Shown: piece after piece, positions 12,101-24,599 of the stretch
Layout of the letters: each line of letters opens with the position of its first letter
Position numbering within the stretch: the stretch's first letter is position 1
From: Nageia nagi
Taxonomy: Eukaryota > Pinophyta
Assembly (NCBI GenBank): GCA_050084985.1
Contig: JBITNC010000002.1
Span: forward strand, 26,908,001-26,972,000
DNA: 64,000 nucleotides
Direction: 5' to 3'
Translations under genes and position numbers: made by a program
The notes under the pieces: model-generated
Told to the model about the DNA's origin: nothing
The model's input: only the letters and a program-made list of their open reading frames with translations
Databases searched by the model: none

Positions 12101-12535
12101 TGCAAAACTTGAGCCCTTATTCCTATAGAGTTAGTAGCCTAGCTACAAGCCCTATAGAATGATAAATCTGGGTAAGCTAGCGGTAGCAATCATTGAGGGT
12201 TCTCTTCTTCAATAGGCTAAAGAACCCAAGATCTGCTAGAAGATTATTATTCTTGTATAATTACACTCTTGCAAATAACATTCATTCATTCATTTTTGTA
12301 CACAAATAAAATTCTTTCTATATTTCCCATTTCTTTCTCAGTTGTAAATATTTGTACAAACTTCATTCTTGATAATGTATTATATATACTTAGTCTTTTT
12401 CCCTATAGTCAAGCACTATATATATTCTTAGTTAGGATTCAAATTTTATCTAAGTCATTTTTGGGTCATGTTCACCTAGCCTGGGTTTTAGTCAGTGAAA
12501 GATCACTTAGAATCACCATTTTGCTCTAAGGTAGG

Positions 12536-14136
12536 TGTTATTGTCCAAGTCATATCCTAGTGGTGTATATATATCATATTCTATAAAGAGTCCCATTTTG
12601 TAGAAATTGACTAAGGCATTTTGGGTATTGTATTATATAAGGTTAATATATTTGTCTAAGTCAAGTTTGAGCCCTATAGCGAGTCAAGTTACTTATGTTT
12701 TGGTATAGCATAGTTTGGGTATTATTTTTGGGCCATATATAAGTGTTGGTTTTTTATTAAGTCATATAATGGGAAATGTTGTAAAAGTTAAGAAGGTTGT
12801 ACCTGTAGAATTCTAGTAGTGATGTCATCCTTTTTGAAAAAAATAAGCAGGCTCTAAATGTCTTAATTAATGGGTGGTCTTGATAGTTTTCATTATGGGA
12901 TATGTTCATAACTCCATATTCAATAGGCCTCACCAGTTTGGAGTGATGATGTCACATTTTTTAGGAGAAATTAGTAGGTGATAAGTTCCATAAGCATTCC
13001 AAGTTTTAGTAATCCCTGCTAAGGTGTAGTAGGACTCATCCATAGTAAGTAAAGACTGTATGAAGAGATGAACACCTGAGTCCACCTAATCAAGGGTGTA
13101 TGACCCCCAGGGCTCTATCAATGTATCAACTGCAACTCATTTCCACATGGAAGCAATAGTTTACTCTTAGGTTTGAAAGGCTACATCTTCCCTTCACCCT
13201 TATAGTATTCAACATCAAAATTGTAGATAGAAGCATTAAGAGATTACAAAGAGTTGGTAGACTATTGATTGCTGAAATGGCTTGATTGTACTTATAGAAG
13301 CAGTGGACCTTACCTTGTAAATTTACAAATAGTTTTGAATTGACCTTATCAAAATATATAAAAGTGACTAATTATGGTTGGATAGGTACAAGATTGAAGA
13401 TCTACAAATTCTAAGAATTGACACTACATTTGAACCATGCTCCATAACTACTTACAGTTGTAAAATCTCATATAAATATTATAAATATTTAAGTTTGTGT
13501 AGTCTTTAAACAAATGGGTAGATATAGTTATTAATGGTGGACAACCACCCATTGTAAATGGAACATTATAAATAGTGGACTATTAGAAATCCAAAAGGTC
13601 AGACATTTTAGCAAAGTTGCCCCTTGTAAGAACTATTTTCATATATGATAATGCAATATTATGATGTTTTTTCCCTTGAAATCTGTGGCTATTATCTTAT
13701 TTTGTAATTGTTATGTATGAACATTATAAATAGTGGACTATTAGAAATCCAAAAGGTCAGACATTTTAGCAAAGTTGCCCCTTGTAAGAACTATTTTCAT
13801 ATACGATAATGCAATATTATAATGTTTTTTCCCTTAAAATCTGTGGCGATTATCTTATTTTGTAATTGTTATGTATGAAGATTTATCTAAAGTTGTGGCT
13901 ATGTATTAAAATTGTGAGATCCCATGAGTGAGATAGTTGTTCTATTCTTAGTCTTGGGTATGGATCACTACCTATGCAGTGATGCCTAGGATGAATATTT
14001 TAGTTTATTTTTAATGTTATTTACATTTTCTTGTTTATTAGTTTATATTTTTATCTCTTTCTTGTTACTTGTAACCTTTTCTTAGATAGGAATCAACCTA
14101 TAACCTGAAGTTTGAACAAAAAACCCAACGAGCACA
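12536..14136 (+). repeat. 3' LTR of Element I
   Basis: About 1.6 kb that matches the reverse complement of 2,457-4,063 and, at its end, 1-137. It begins TGTTATTG and ends near CACA. The start is inferred from the match to the inverted copy (TGTTAG), because no polypurine tract is obvious just before it. The segment 12,100-12,535 between the extra ORF and this LTR has no recognisable coding sequence. An internal 158-bp duplication (13,561-13,876) is absent from the inverted copy. Confidence 0.7.
13561..13876. repeat. 158-bp tandem duplication inside the LTR
   Basis: The unit starting 'gaacattataaatagtgg' at 13,561 is repeated from 13,719 with only a few differences. The inverted LTR holds the corresponding segment once (around 2,720-2,870), so the duplication arose in this copy. 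Confidence 0.9.
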
Positions 14137-14220
14137 CTATCCCACCACCTTCTACTCATTCAAAAACCTCACTCTTATCATATGATGAAGAAATTACCAA
14201 ACCAAACCCTTAAGTTACAT
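14137..14220 (+). repeat. Leader fragment after the 3' LTR
   Basis: The sequence continues past the LTR end into the same leader that follows the LTR at 138-230, then switches abruptly to copia RNase H. The LTR at 12,536 is therefore either shared by two tandem elements or is the 5' LTR of a second, truncated copy. Confidence 0.7.
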
Positions 14221-14221
14221 A

Positions 14222-14640
14222 ATTTTGATAAAAAATAATAAGAAGCAAAAAATAATTGTTCTTTCTATCACATAAGTAAAATATATGACTACCTCCTTTA
14301 CTTGCATACAAGCCATTTGGATTACTCAGTTGTTTGAGGATTTGGTTATGGAACTTTCCCAAATTATTCCCATCCACTTTGACAATATCATCACCATTGT
14401 AATGACCAAGAATATAATATTTCATAAGTAAGCATAAAAATATCATACACCATTTTATGAGAGACTTGGTGAATGATGGATTCATTAAATTTAAGTTTTT
14501 TCCTACTGATGACTAGCTAGTAGACATCTTCATCAAAGCATTGTTGAAGGATCAATTCCTTAATCTCCAAAATTGTATTATAATTCAAACCATTCAAATA
14601 TTAAGGGGAAGAATGAAGTAATTTATTTTTTAGTTTTGAA
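14222..14640 (+). pseudogene. Ty1/copia RNase H C-terminal fragment
   Basis: Read across one frameshift and several stops, this matches the end of copia Pol: IIVLSIT (the usual ALS-T-E-A-E-Y block), TCIQAIWITQLFEDL, then PIHFDN, KNIIFH, KYHTPFYERL and LASRHLHQSIVEGSI. A purine-rich stretch (about 14,600-14,620) follows, as expected before a 3' LTR, but no LTR pair could be identified. The rest of the element is missing. Confidence 0.7.
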
Positions 14641-16190
14641 TTCCCTTTTTTGGTTGCATCTTTCGTGCACACACATCTCCTCTAACAACTACTATGTGAT
14701 GAGTTGATTCTTCACTTACTAATATTTATTTCCTTTTGCAAGTGTGTAGTTGAGCTTTAATGCTCATAATATAATCATATCTTCCTTGGATTCCCTTTAC
14801 TTTCCAATAGATTTCAATTATATTTTCTTAATTATTTAAGCAAACTATGATCTACCAAAGTTTGTGGAGTCTTCAATACTCCATCTTTTGTATCTGTAAA
14901 TGGGACTTAATTTTCCTTTGTAAAATATGGAAAAGAGATTATTATAATTTTATGCTACCATTTTCAGTACTCATTATAGAAAATATTTATTTTCTTTGCA
15001 ACTACCTATTTTTACTCTCTTCATGTAGTTGAATGACTGCATCTATGAATCAACATCTTTTTGTAGTTATCTTGAAGCTGATTCAAGCTATTTCTTATCG
15101 TTAAACCTGCATTTTATCTTTTGGGTATTAGTTAAATTATTGTTTTATTCTTTCAATAGTGAGATATCTTGGTTTGCACTCATGTTTCCCTATTTTATTT
15201 CTCAAATAATATTGAATGCTTAAGTCTTTGACTTAGCTTTTCAGCCTGATGATTTTTCTTACTAGAATAATTTCAAACTAGGTTTCCATTATTGCACTTG
15301 TTTGAATCTATTTTAGGCCCTTTAGAGCATCGATGGACCTCCATATTCAATATATAATATGTTTTAGGTTTTCCAAGAGCATTCATTGCTCATTATACAT
15401 ATTTTGGTTCTTTATCATGTTATATCATGCTTTTGATGCCATGTCATGTTGTTTCACACCTTGCCATGCCCTGCAAATCCTTACTGCATCATGTTCATAC
15501 TTTTGTTGATGTTATATCTCTTACCATGTAATGTTTATTATTTTTCTCATCAAGTTGCACTACTCTCGAGCTTCTATTAATGTCATCACTCTCATAAATC
15601 AACATTCAATAGCTTATTGCCTTATCGAACTCTCTTCGAGCTTTTGTTGGTGTCATTTATCTTATCACCCATCACTTAGTGCATTTTTTGTTATATCATG
15701 ATTTAATAATTCTATTATTTATATCATCATATCTATCATGCAACACTCAATATCTTGTACCTTTACAGTTTGTTGCAAGCTTAAAGATGATATCATCACC
15801 TTCAAAGTGCTATATTACATATCATTTCGGTAATACTTTTGTTGAATCAACATTGCAAAAGTGCAACATTGCATTATTTCCTCCCAATAATGCATCACAA
15901 CTACCTTTTTATTGATGTCATCAGCCTTAGAGTGCAACAATCTAACTTTTACACTAATCTTGACTGTGATAACTCAATTTTTTATCACAATAACTCCATT
16001 ATTCTATACAATAACTTTGTTTGACCATGAAAATACTTTGGTTGACCAAAACATATCAAATTCTTCAAATATATCCCAAGTTAATCATTTCAAATTCCCT
16101 TTCCTTTTTTTATTTCTTTCTATTGTAGAAAAAACCCCTTCAAGAGGTTGCATTTGACTTTGGTGCCATGATTTAAGGATATATATTCCA
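14640..16190. other. AT-rich region without recognisable genes
   Basis: Short ORFs here look random. The only structure I see is a degenerate tandem repeat at 15,500-15,712. Part of this may be the decayed LTR of the copia fragment before it. Confidence 0.5.
15500..15712. repeat. Degenerate tandem repeat, unit about 70 bp
   Basis: Three units start with a 'cttttgttgatgt'-like phrase at 15,500, 15,571 and 15,641 (spacing 71 and 70 bp). The first two end in a 'ctctcgag'-like block. Confidence 0.6.
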
Positions 16191-16199
16191 TCAAATTTA

Positions 16200-16330
16200 T
16201 TTGGTTAATTACACCTAGCCCCAAACACACCTACATATCTATAGGATTTCTACTTATTCTACTATGTAAGGATGAGGAGATTTGAACATATGCCTCCCAT
16301 GGAGTATTCTTGTTACTTCCCTAACTCCTC
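16200..16330 (-). repeat. Possible tRNA-derived (SINE-like) fragment
   Basis: On the minus strand 'GTTCAAATCTCC' (about 16,270-16,285) resembles a Pol III B box. A weak A-box-like stretch ('AGTTAGGGAAGTAAC') lies roughly 40 bp upstream. No cloverleaf, poly-A tail or target duplication was found, so this is only a suggestion. Confidence 0.25.
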
Positions 16331-16429
16331 TAATGTGGGTAAACTTTCAAATCCCTTTTTAAATTCTCCTTTTATTGATGTAATAAACTCTTCATTGTTT
16401 ATAATTATGAATAGATCATCAACTTACAT

Positions 16430-17010
16430 AATTAGCTAAAAATAATTTTGTCAACTTCCTTGATGAAATGTGTAGCATCATCAAGATTAAAGTGTTGGAA
16501 TTTTATTTTCAAGAGATCCTCAGTAAGATTATTATACTAAGCTTTAAAAGATTATTTTAACCTATAAAATAAATTTATAAACTTTCAAACTTTATGTTCA
16601 TATCCTTTAACTAAAAAACCTTCAAGTTAAATCATGTAGACTATTTCTTTGAGATCCCCATTTAGAAATGCAATTTCATTTGATAATTTTTGCATCTATA
16701 TTATATTAACAAAGCTTGAATGGTGGCCCACTTTGTTTATAAGTGAGAAAGTCTCTTCATAGTCAATTCCTTCATTTTTTACATAATCCTTTGTAACAAG
16801 TATTAATTTTTTCAAATCAAGTAATCCATCTAATTTATACTTGATCTTGTAGACCCACTTATATCCTATTGCCTTGGATTTTAATGGAGGATAAACTAAC
16901 TTTGATATTTCATTCTTTATAAGAACATCATATTCACTTTGCATAGTATTCCTCAACATATCATAAGTTATAAATTCTTTTAAGGAAGTTCATTTTCTAT
17001 TTGTTACTAG
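16430..17010 (-). pseudogene. Ty1/copia reverse transcriptase N-terminal fragment
   Basis: The minus strand encodes the start of copia RT: NTMQSEYDVLIKNEISKLV, KAIGYKWVYKIKYKLDG, then NEGIDYEETFS, followed after a short deletion by IAFLNGDLKEIVYM and GYEHKV. The ORF 16,959-16,696 is open. Downstream parts need stops read through, mostly TAG in place of CAG. It is opposite in orientation to the RNase H fragment at 14,222, so the two are not obviously one element. Confidence 0.75.
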
Positions 17011-19700
17011 ATCTATTCATAAAAAACCCCACAAAAATTTTTATGTCTCCACATTCAAAAGTAATTTGTACTCAAGTTTTACCTACTTGATTAGGCAAAA
17101 CACTTTTAAGTATATTCATTGCCTATTTTGGAAGGTTTTGTATGGGTTTATATTGTGATGTATTATTTATATGATCTTAAGCTCCATTAGCACTTAAATT
17201 TTCAACATTATATAAATAATGAATATCTTGTTCTCTATTATTCAAAGGTTATTTTGATGATGAATGTCAATCTTCCAGTTATGGGGGATTATCATTCTCA
17301 ATAATATAAGGTGCAGATTTCCAAAATTAGTCCTAGATGGGTATCCATGGTATGTGTATCTCCCCACCCCCTTAAGGTTTGGAATCTCATTATGCCATAT
17401 CTAGTTAAACTATTTTTTCTAAATAATTTCTCATGTTGAGCTAATTTGTCAACCAAACTATAAAAATGAGTATTTTTAGTTAGTCACTCACTTTGAGAAA
17501 TTCAAGATACGTAGAGTGAGTGGGAAGGAGAGCCTTGATGAATGTTATCAATTAGTTATTTACTTTTTCATATACAATATATATATATGTATTAATAAAT
17601 AAAAATATAAAATATCTTTTGCAAAGAACTAGGGTAAAAGTAAACTAGCCATATGAATAAATAAACGAACTAACTTTTGAAGGTAGTCTAAAGTTTAATG
17701 TAAGATATTACAAATAATAAGGTAATTAAATATTGTGAACAAGTAATGATAAAAACCTTTGTAAAACATGGATGGTAAGATTTGTAGTTGGGCAAATCAA
17801 GTTTTGATAAGTTGGACCTTTAGTTGATGGTAAGTAAAGGTGGGACCATTGTATGCATAAAGGCATGGGCATAAGAAATAGACCCATTGTTGAATAAATT
17901 ACATTCTATAGATGTAAATATGTGGAGGGAATTAAATCCTTTAGGTTTCTCCTTTCTCTTAAATATATGTTGAATCCCTCAAGTTGCCCCTTTATTTTGT
18001 ATTTGAGTAAAGAGAAAAATAATAAGACTTTTATCATTATAGTTGTAATTGTGAGCTCTAAGGATGGGTAAAAAAAAGAAAAAAAAGACATGTAGAAACC
18101 AAGATGAATCAGTTTCAAAATTTTGGTGAAAATATAGCCTTTAAAATAAAAGGTATAAGTGGATACATAATATATATTAATTATTTCAAAATTAGATACA
18201 TAAAATTAATATCTGCTAGTAATTTAAGGGTGAATGGCCCCCCTTTTGGGAGTCCAAATATTAGCCAATTTGAAATATTAAAATCCTAATTTTCACTTGT
18301 AAGAGATGCTTAGCCTCTAGGAAAAACACTAAGCCCTATGTTAGGTGAAAGGTTTGAATGTGGGTAGGAATGTTGTAACAATCCTTTAAAAAGTCATTCC
18401 AATTTTTATTTTCTCTCAAGGTGGCCATATAAAATGTATTATCTCCTTATCCATTATTATAAGGTTTCAATAAGATAGGGTTTGTATTTTTTATTATTAT
18501 TTATCACATGCTTCCAAAGTTAGCATCAACCTCTTAAAATAAATTACAAAATTAATCATTTATTCACTAAAGTATAGTCCTAATTCATTCTATGGTTCCA
18601 AAAGAGTAAGGGGTCTAAGCATAAATTCCTATTTTATTCTCATATATTTCATAACCAATGTTAGCCATAATTGGGTAGGGTTTTTCTAATGATTCAAATG
18701 AATAAATTTATTACTTTATCCTTGATACCACACCACCTTAATATCTCATAAAAATATAAATATACAATAAAATTTAATCTCTATTAATTAACTTGGTACT
18801 AGTCATTGTAAGGATTAGTTCTTGATTCTTATCCATTGGTAAATAATTAAACTTTTAGAAAGAGGACAAAATGATATACACATAAATTTTTTACATGGGA
18901 AAAATCATTTGAAAATCCATGGATAAATGCATTAGATTTATATTACTTTATCAAAAATAATACATTCCCATCTATATCATATACATGTATAAATGGCTTA
19001 TGATATTACAATGTCATGTCCTTAAATACAATCTCTTGACGATGGAAACATTAGTAAATATATAAAGCTTCTCAAACCTTCTTATAATATTGTTAAAGTT
19101 TTGAGCCTTATCTAATGGCTCTTCAATTAAAGCATACCATTCTTTCTTCACATTATCAAGGTATATCATAATGAAAAGCATATGATTGCTTTGGTCATAA
19201 CATAGTGTCTGCTTTATTCATCTCCATATATGTTATTTTGCAAAACTACATCATAAAGGTTTATCCATTAAACTTGAACCTTATTATTTTCTAAATTATA
19301 AGCCTATAAAATAGAAATTGTACCATAATAGTAATTACTTATTCACTTAATATAAATTCTTAAACCATTCATTTTTTTTGTTAAAGGTAAATTTATATAA
19401 CAATGATTTTTTATACAAGGTCCAAAAATATGTATTACAAAATCTTAAAAAGATACATCATTTAGTCAATATGTTTTAGTACTATCCTACACTCCATTTC
19501 CACACTTACAAGGAGTATCCATCCATCTATGGTAATCAACAAGAGAGTATAGATCAACATTTTACTCTTCTAAAATAGCCATAGATTTTGCTATGGTTAT
19601 TGGCCAGATACATGATTATCCCTAAAAAATATTAGAGAAACTATTTTTGTATTTGAGTCTCCTTAGATAGTATTTTTGTGATCCACCTTATTGGCCATCA
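17010..19700. other. AT-rich intergenic DNA, nothing recognised
   Basis: No domain, LTR pair or clear repeat could be supported here on either strand. It may hold decayed LINE or copia sequence, since a LINE ORF1 ends at its right edge, but I see no endonuclease or RT motif. Confidence 0.5.
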
Positions 19701-20945
19701 ATAGATTCATATCATGCATCAAGATTTCCATCCAAAATATTCTTATTACTAGAGAAATTGCATGAGTTTGGTTCAATAATGGGACTTTTTCTTCTTGAAA
19801 CCTGTTCTTCGAGGGGGGGTATTTTCTTTAGTGATGAGATCATTATGTAAAACCCTTTGGAAAGGGAATCCTCCTTAGTGATAGTTTCCTCTGGGTAGCC
19901 CTGATCAAGAATAGAGGCTACATGCTTTTTCTCCCTATTATTCTCATCCAACTGGTTTGTTGTCATGCTATTGGAATGAATCTCCATTGCTTTCCTTCAT
20001 CTTCATTGCTCTTTGGGTTTAAGTTGTTGGATTTATTTGAGGGATATTTCACCTTCTTATGGCCTTACATATGACATCCAAAGCACTGTAGGGATATATT
20101 CCCATATTATACCTTTTGAACCCATTCTCCATACCTTGAAGGTAGGGTAACAAATTAGGGCCACTAATTCGATGTATGCATCCAAATTTCCATTCTCACT
20201 TTGCTTATTTTTTTAGTATTATCAATATTATCCTTTGTTCATTAATAAACTATAATTTTCCAATAATATTTCATATTTTGTGAAAGACTTTATCTCCCCA
20301 TAGCTCCATAGGGAGGGCATACAAGTTTAGCCAGATAAGATAACCTTTCACTACTTCTATAGAGGGGTTGAAGCCTATTGTCCATGGATGAATAAAGATA
20401 CCTCTCTAACCATAGAATTGGAATTCTCTCTCTTCTATCATGACCTCTCAATCCTTTTGATATTTGAAAAGAATAAGAAAGAAGATATTGGGGAACAAAA
20501 TTATGGAGAAATGTCATGACCAATGCTTAGTTACAAACTCATATAGTGATTGGAGGCTTGGGTGCTTACCCCATATCTTGTAAATGATTACACATGAAAG
20601 GAGTTTTTACATATCCATTTCAAGGTCATAATCATTGATTTCAATAATAGGATATGTTGTAGAGATTGTTGGATGCCATTTAGTCCACTAGCCATGGCTT
20701 ATGTCTCCTCAAGCCACCCCTTGTCTTCCTTTGATTGTAACCTGCAAGATCTAATTGCTTATATTTCTAAATGAATATCCTTATATTGCTCTCATATCAC
20801 TCTCTAGCCTTTGCTTTATTGCAGGATTTAGATTTACCAAGAGATTGGTTACACCTTGTGATACCTTCGCTATCTTTAGACTTCGCTTCCTCATTCCTTC
20901 TATCACTCTCCTGGTTACGTGCATGATTACGTTCCATTATTAAAC
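19700..20945 (-). pseudogene. L1-type LINE ORF1 (DUF4283-like) fragment
   Basis: The minus strand reads as a plant LINE ORF1 protein. A DUF4283-type domain runs from about 20,650 to 20,210, with WTIGFNPSIEVVKGYLIWLN and LYALPMELWGDKVFHKI as its landmarks. A CCHC-like knuckle remnant (CFGCH then GHKKVKYP, about 20,090-20,040) and a polar tail ending near 19,712 follow. It is broken by frameshifts. Such proteins bind the LINE RNA to form the retrotransposition particle. I found no matching ORF2 downstream, so this is a truncated or eroded copy. Confidence 0.65.
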
Positions 20946-21371
20946 CATTATTTTTCAACTGTATCCCTCATTAAATAAATTTAACTACCATTTACATATC
21001 CCATATCCAAATAACATAAAAATAACCTTAAAAACTAACTTTAAGGCTCCATCAAACTTCAATTGCTAAGTCAATCTAATACAAATTTCAAAAGAATATG
21101 TGAACATAGACATACCTATAACAATATCACTTGCTTTTTCTTTTAAATATAATAAAAATATATCTAACTATTTCCTTCCAAGCATGTTAATCATTTCAAA
21201 GATTAGAATTGTTTATCTATTCAATAATTGAAACTTAATTTTAACATTCTTACAATCTCCCTAATATATATACAAACAATTCTAATTGATTCACTTCTAT
21301 TTAAATATAACAAATTTTGTCCATCTATTATTTTCAAAGCATAAGCATGTTATTTTTTAAAAATAATGATA
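20946..21371. other. Spacer between LINE fragment and chromovirus LTR
   Basis: AT-rich sequence without a feature I can support. Its right edge is the insertion point of the chromovirus. Confidence 0.5.
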
Positions 21372-22060
21372 TGAAATGGATCAATAATATTTTGATAAAC
21401 CATGAGTTTAGACATGTGCCAAAGGTCCTTGCTCAAAGTTAGACTTAATTGTAAAATATGGTGTGTTGATTCTACTTGACATCATTCGAAGTCTACAGTT
21501 AGATCATTTACATCAATGGATTAGTATAAATGAAGTGGGTAACTAAAGGGTCAAAGTATTTTTAGTTGGTTTGGTGGTTCAGGAAGGCATACAGCTGGTT
21601 GTGTGGTGGTTAGATAGTATTTTCAAACAATTTTTGTAGAAACCCTTTTGATGAGTTGGTTGTGGTGAATCAATATGTTACACAATTTCATCTTGTTGAT
21701 TAGATTTGTGTTGAGTTGTTTGAGTATTTTAGTTGTAGGAGTGTTGTAGACCAAAAGAGAGATTATTGGATTTATATTTCAATATTATGTCTATTCTTTG
21801 TATTATTGTAATGCTTATTTTGGTCCAAAATAAATGATTTAAGGTTTATTAGCCTGGAGTTTTTTATAATACTAAGAGAAACTAGTATAAATATTGTATC
21901 TTGATTGTGTGTGGTTATGTTTAATTTATTAATACTATTCCTTTTTAGTATTGCCAATTTTTTTAATTACATATCAATTTGATATGTGTAATGGTAAAAT
22001 TGTTTTAAATTTGTATTTAAGGATCTGAGTATGCCATAGGTGTCTGGTGATTATAGATCT
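21372..22060 (+). repeat. 5' LTR of the outer chromovirus
   Basis: Begins TGAAATGGATCAATAATA. The same sequence, with scattered differences, begins at 63,774 and runs to the window end. The end near 22,060 is set by the primer-binding site that follows. The element therefore extends over more than 42 kb because of later insertions. Confidence 0.8.
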
Positions 22061-22062
22061 TG

Positions 22063-22074
22063 TGGTATCAATGC
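22063..22074 (+). other. Primer-binding site, initiator tRNA-Met type
   Basis: TGGTATCAATGC directly follows the LTR and differs at two positions from the consensus TGGTATCAGAGC complementary to initiator tRNA-Met, the primer used by chromoviruses and most copia elements. Confidence 0.7.
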
Positions 22075-22253
22075 TTAAGTTTGTGACTGGTAGTGGGTGT
22101 TTTTTATATGAAGGATAACACACACACATTGTATCTACAAGCCATGAATAACAAACATGTTGTCCATGTTGATATTTGAAAGATGATTTTGAATAAAGGA
22201 ATTGTTTCCTTTTTGATCCATAAATCAGGAGAAGACACCAAAGACTGAATTCC

Positions 22254-23338
22254 ATGGAGGAACAAGATCTAGGAGGAAATCATTAGAGACCACCAAATGA
22301 TGACTTTGGGATAAAGTTTATTGCAATGGAAAGTAATATGGCTAAATTTTTTTAGATGCTACAAGGTAGACATTCCAAAGAGGAGCCAAGAACATCACCA
22401 AATATTGGGAACATACTAGAAATTGGAGCTACTTATCATAATATTTCTTCATTATCATTTAAAGTAGATGATAAAGTTGAGATTACTACATTTGAAGGAA
22501 AATCAAATGATGAGAAACTTAATAATTTGCTAAGCAATTTTGAGGTATATTTTCAAATTCATAATGCTATCTATGATGTTCAAAAGGTTTCATTTGTAAG
22601 ACTGAAAATGCATGATGCTTTGGTTTGGTGGGAAAGTCATATGGATTTCCTCCAACATGAAAACATACCATCTATCTCTTCTTAGAGTGAGTTTAAGAAT
22701 TTATTAAGGGATCAATTTTATCCATTAGAGCATCATAATAAACAACTTATGAAATGACAATTCTTTAGACAACAAAGGGGACAATCAGTTCATGATTACA
22801 CTATGGAGTTTTGAAAGAAAGATACTTTACTTGGGATTTCTCTTAAAGATAATTTTATTTTGATGAAATACATTGGAGGGTTACATAGTCATTATCAAAT
22901 AACTACTATGATGTTTAATCATACTGATCTTGATCGAGTGAGTGTACAGGCTTAACATTTAGAATAAAAATGTGAGGCAAAACCAACAATATGAGAACTC
23001 CAAGAGGAATTCAAAAAAAAAATTAAGAAGAGAAATAAGTCTTAAGATAAATGTAAATGAAAGCAACCAAAAAATTAAAACCATAAATACTTCAAAGAAA
23101 AATGGCAAAAATAGGCATTGTTCACATTGTGAAAAAGATGGTCATGTGGAAGAGAGATGTTAGAAGCTTAACATGGAATTGAACAAATTTAAGAAGAAGA
23201 AGAATCCAAATAAGAAAAATGCAATGGTCACTAAAAGTGAGGATGTTAAGGGTAGTGGAGGTTTTGATGATATAATTAAATATGTAACAATCCAATAAGT
23301 TGGAGATGCAAAGCAAAATGAGGAGAAGTGTTGGAATG
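22254..23338 (+). pseudogene. Chromovirus gag with CCHC zinc knuckle
   Basis: Starts MEEQDLGGNH, about 190 bp behind the primer-binding site. The capsid domain is readable at 22,480-22,930 (ITTFEGKSNDEKLNNLLSNF, VRLKMHDALVWWESH, LLRDQFYPLEHH). A CCHC knuckle C-x2-C-x4-H-x4-C is present at about 23,120-23,160 (CSHCEKDGHVEERC). In-frame stops at 22,287, 22,353 and 22,683 are all TAG, as from CAG. Gag would form the particle and bind the RNA. The reading is cut at EEK (23,338) by the copia insertion and resumes at 33,730. Confidence 0.85.
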
Positions 23339-23395
23339 TATAATGCATTATTGTAAGGTTTTAAAATGTTCTTCTTTGTAAATTCATCAATACTT
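23339..23395 (+). repeat. Left LTR of the copia element, cut by the gap
   Basis: The 57 bases before the gap match 33,217-33,273 closely. Sequence after the gap does not obviously continue the LTR, so the rest is lost in or replaced at the gap. Confidence 0.75.
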
Positions 23396-23495
23396 NNNNN
23401 NNNNNNNNNNNNNNNNNNNNNNNNNNNNNNNNNNNNNNNNNNNNNNNNNNNNNNNNNNNNNNNNNNNNNNNNNNNNNNNNNNNNNNNNNNNNNNN
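23396..23495. other. Assembly gap of 100 N
   Basis: Exactly 100 N, which is usually a placeholder of unknown true size. It lies inside the left copia LTR. Confidence 0.98.
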
Positions 23496-24595
23496 GTTTT
23501 TTAAGGTATAAGTGAATTTTTTTCATCTCTCCTCTAAAGTAAAAATTGCAAAAAAAAAGGGGGAATTATTATTTGAAAATTGCATTTTTACTAGTACTTT
23601 TTTAAAGGAGATGAATAATCACTTGTGGTAAAAATGTGGTATTTTTTCCCTAAAATTGCAAATGCAGAATGTTTTTTACCTAAATTCATGGATGCATACC
23701 TATTACTTAGAATTTATTGAAATGTTCACTTGGTTGAATTTTTTATGCAAAGTAATGGATGAACTTGTGCAAACTTATGAAATTTATATAATGATATCCT
23801 TTTGGGGTTAGTAACAAAACCCATTGAACTCTTAGGTTTTAATTCTTTATTGGATGATGTATCATTTAAATTATGCACTTTATTTTATGTTATGCACCTT
23901 TGCTTTATCTTTGCAAAATCAAATATGTTGAAAGTGCACTTCCTAAAATGAACACATCCGCATGTATATTTTGTAACATGATTTATTTGGGGAGCCACAA
24001 GGTGAGGACAAGATAAACTAGAGCCTTCAGTTTGATGATCCAAATGGTGAAAAGTTTGTACTTCTTAATTATCCTTAAGTCCTTTATTGGTCTAGACATA
24101 ACTCCATATAGGTGGATAGGTATGTGTTTAGTGATACCACATGTTCGCATGTTCATTCAAGGATTATCCTATTAACTTAAGAGAAAAACTTGAAACCTAA
24201 TCAAGATAATAATTTTTTCATTCCAACATGCATAATAACCTTGTGAAATAGTTAATACTCCTCATTGTGAGAGTATATTGTTGACCAAGGCGAATTGGTA
24301 GGACTTGGGTTGCACCTTACAGGCATCTAGGTGAAGGCCTAATTTAGAAAAGAAAACAAGCCTCAACTTTATCCTTGTCCACAACTATGGTACTTAGTTA
24401 TGACAAAATGTTGGATATATGAAATATTTTATCAGATTCTATCTTTGCACATGTGAATGTTGTTAATCAAGTTAAGCATATTCTTTTGATTATCATTAAT
24501 CAAAATTTATCATATACATGTATGGTTGATTAATTTGTACAAATTAGACATGTATGTATCATTAAACTCAAAATGTAAAGTTGATTAATTTGGTG
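23496..24595. other. Copia leader region, unrecognised, with SINE-like stretch
   Basis: No coding sequence is seen between the gap and copia gag. Around 24,283-24,360 the text 'gaattggtaggacttggg' followed by 'aggtgaaggcct' weakly resembles the A and B boxes of a tRNA-derived SINE. I could not find the initiator-Met primer site that a copia element should have here. Confidence 0.35.
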
Positions 24596-24599
24596 TAGC

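Noticed and set aside
16200-16330. A true tRNA gene
   Set aside because: Only B-box-like and weak A-box-like pieces are present; no acceptor stem or anticodon arm could be folded by eye.
17906-18289. Short ORFs of 60-70 codons on both strands near 18,100
   Set aside because: No similarity to known domains, no matching repeat, and the length is expected by chance in AT-rich DNA.
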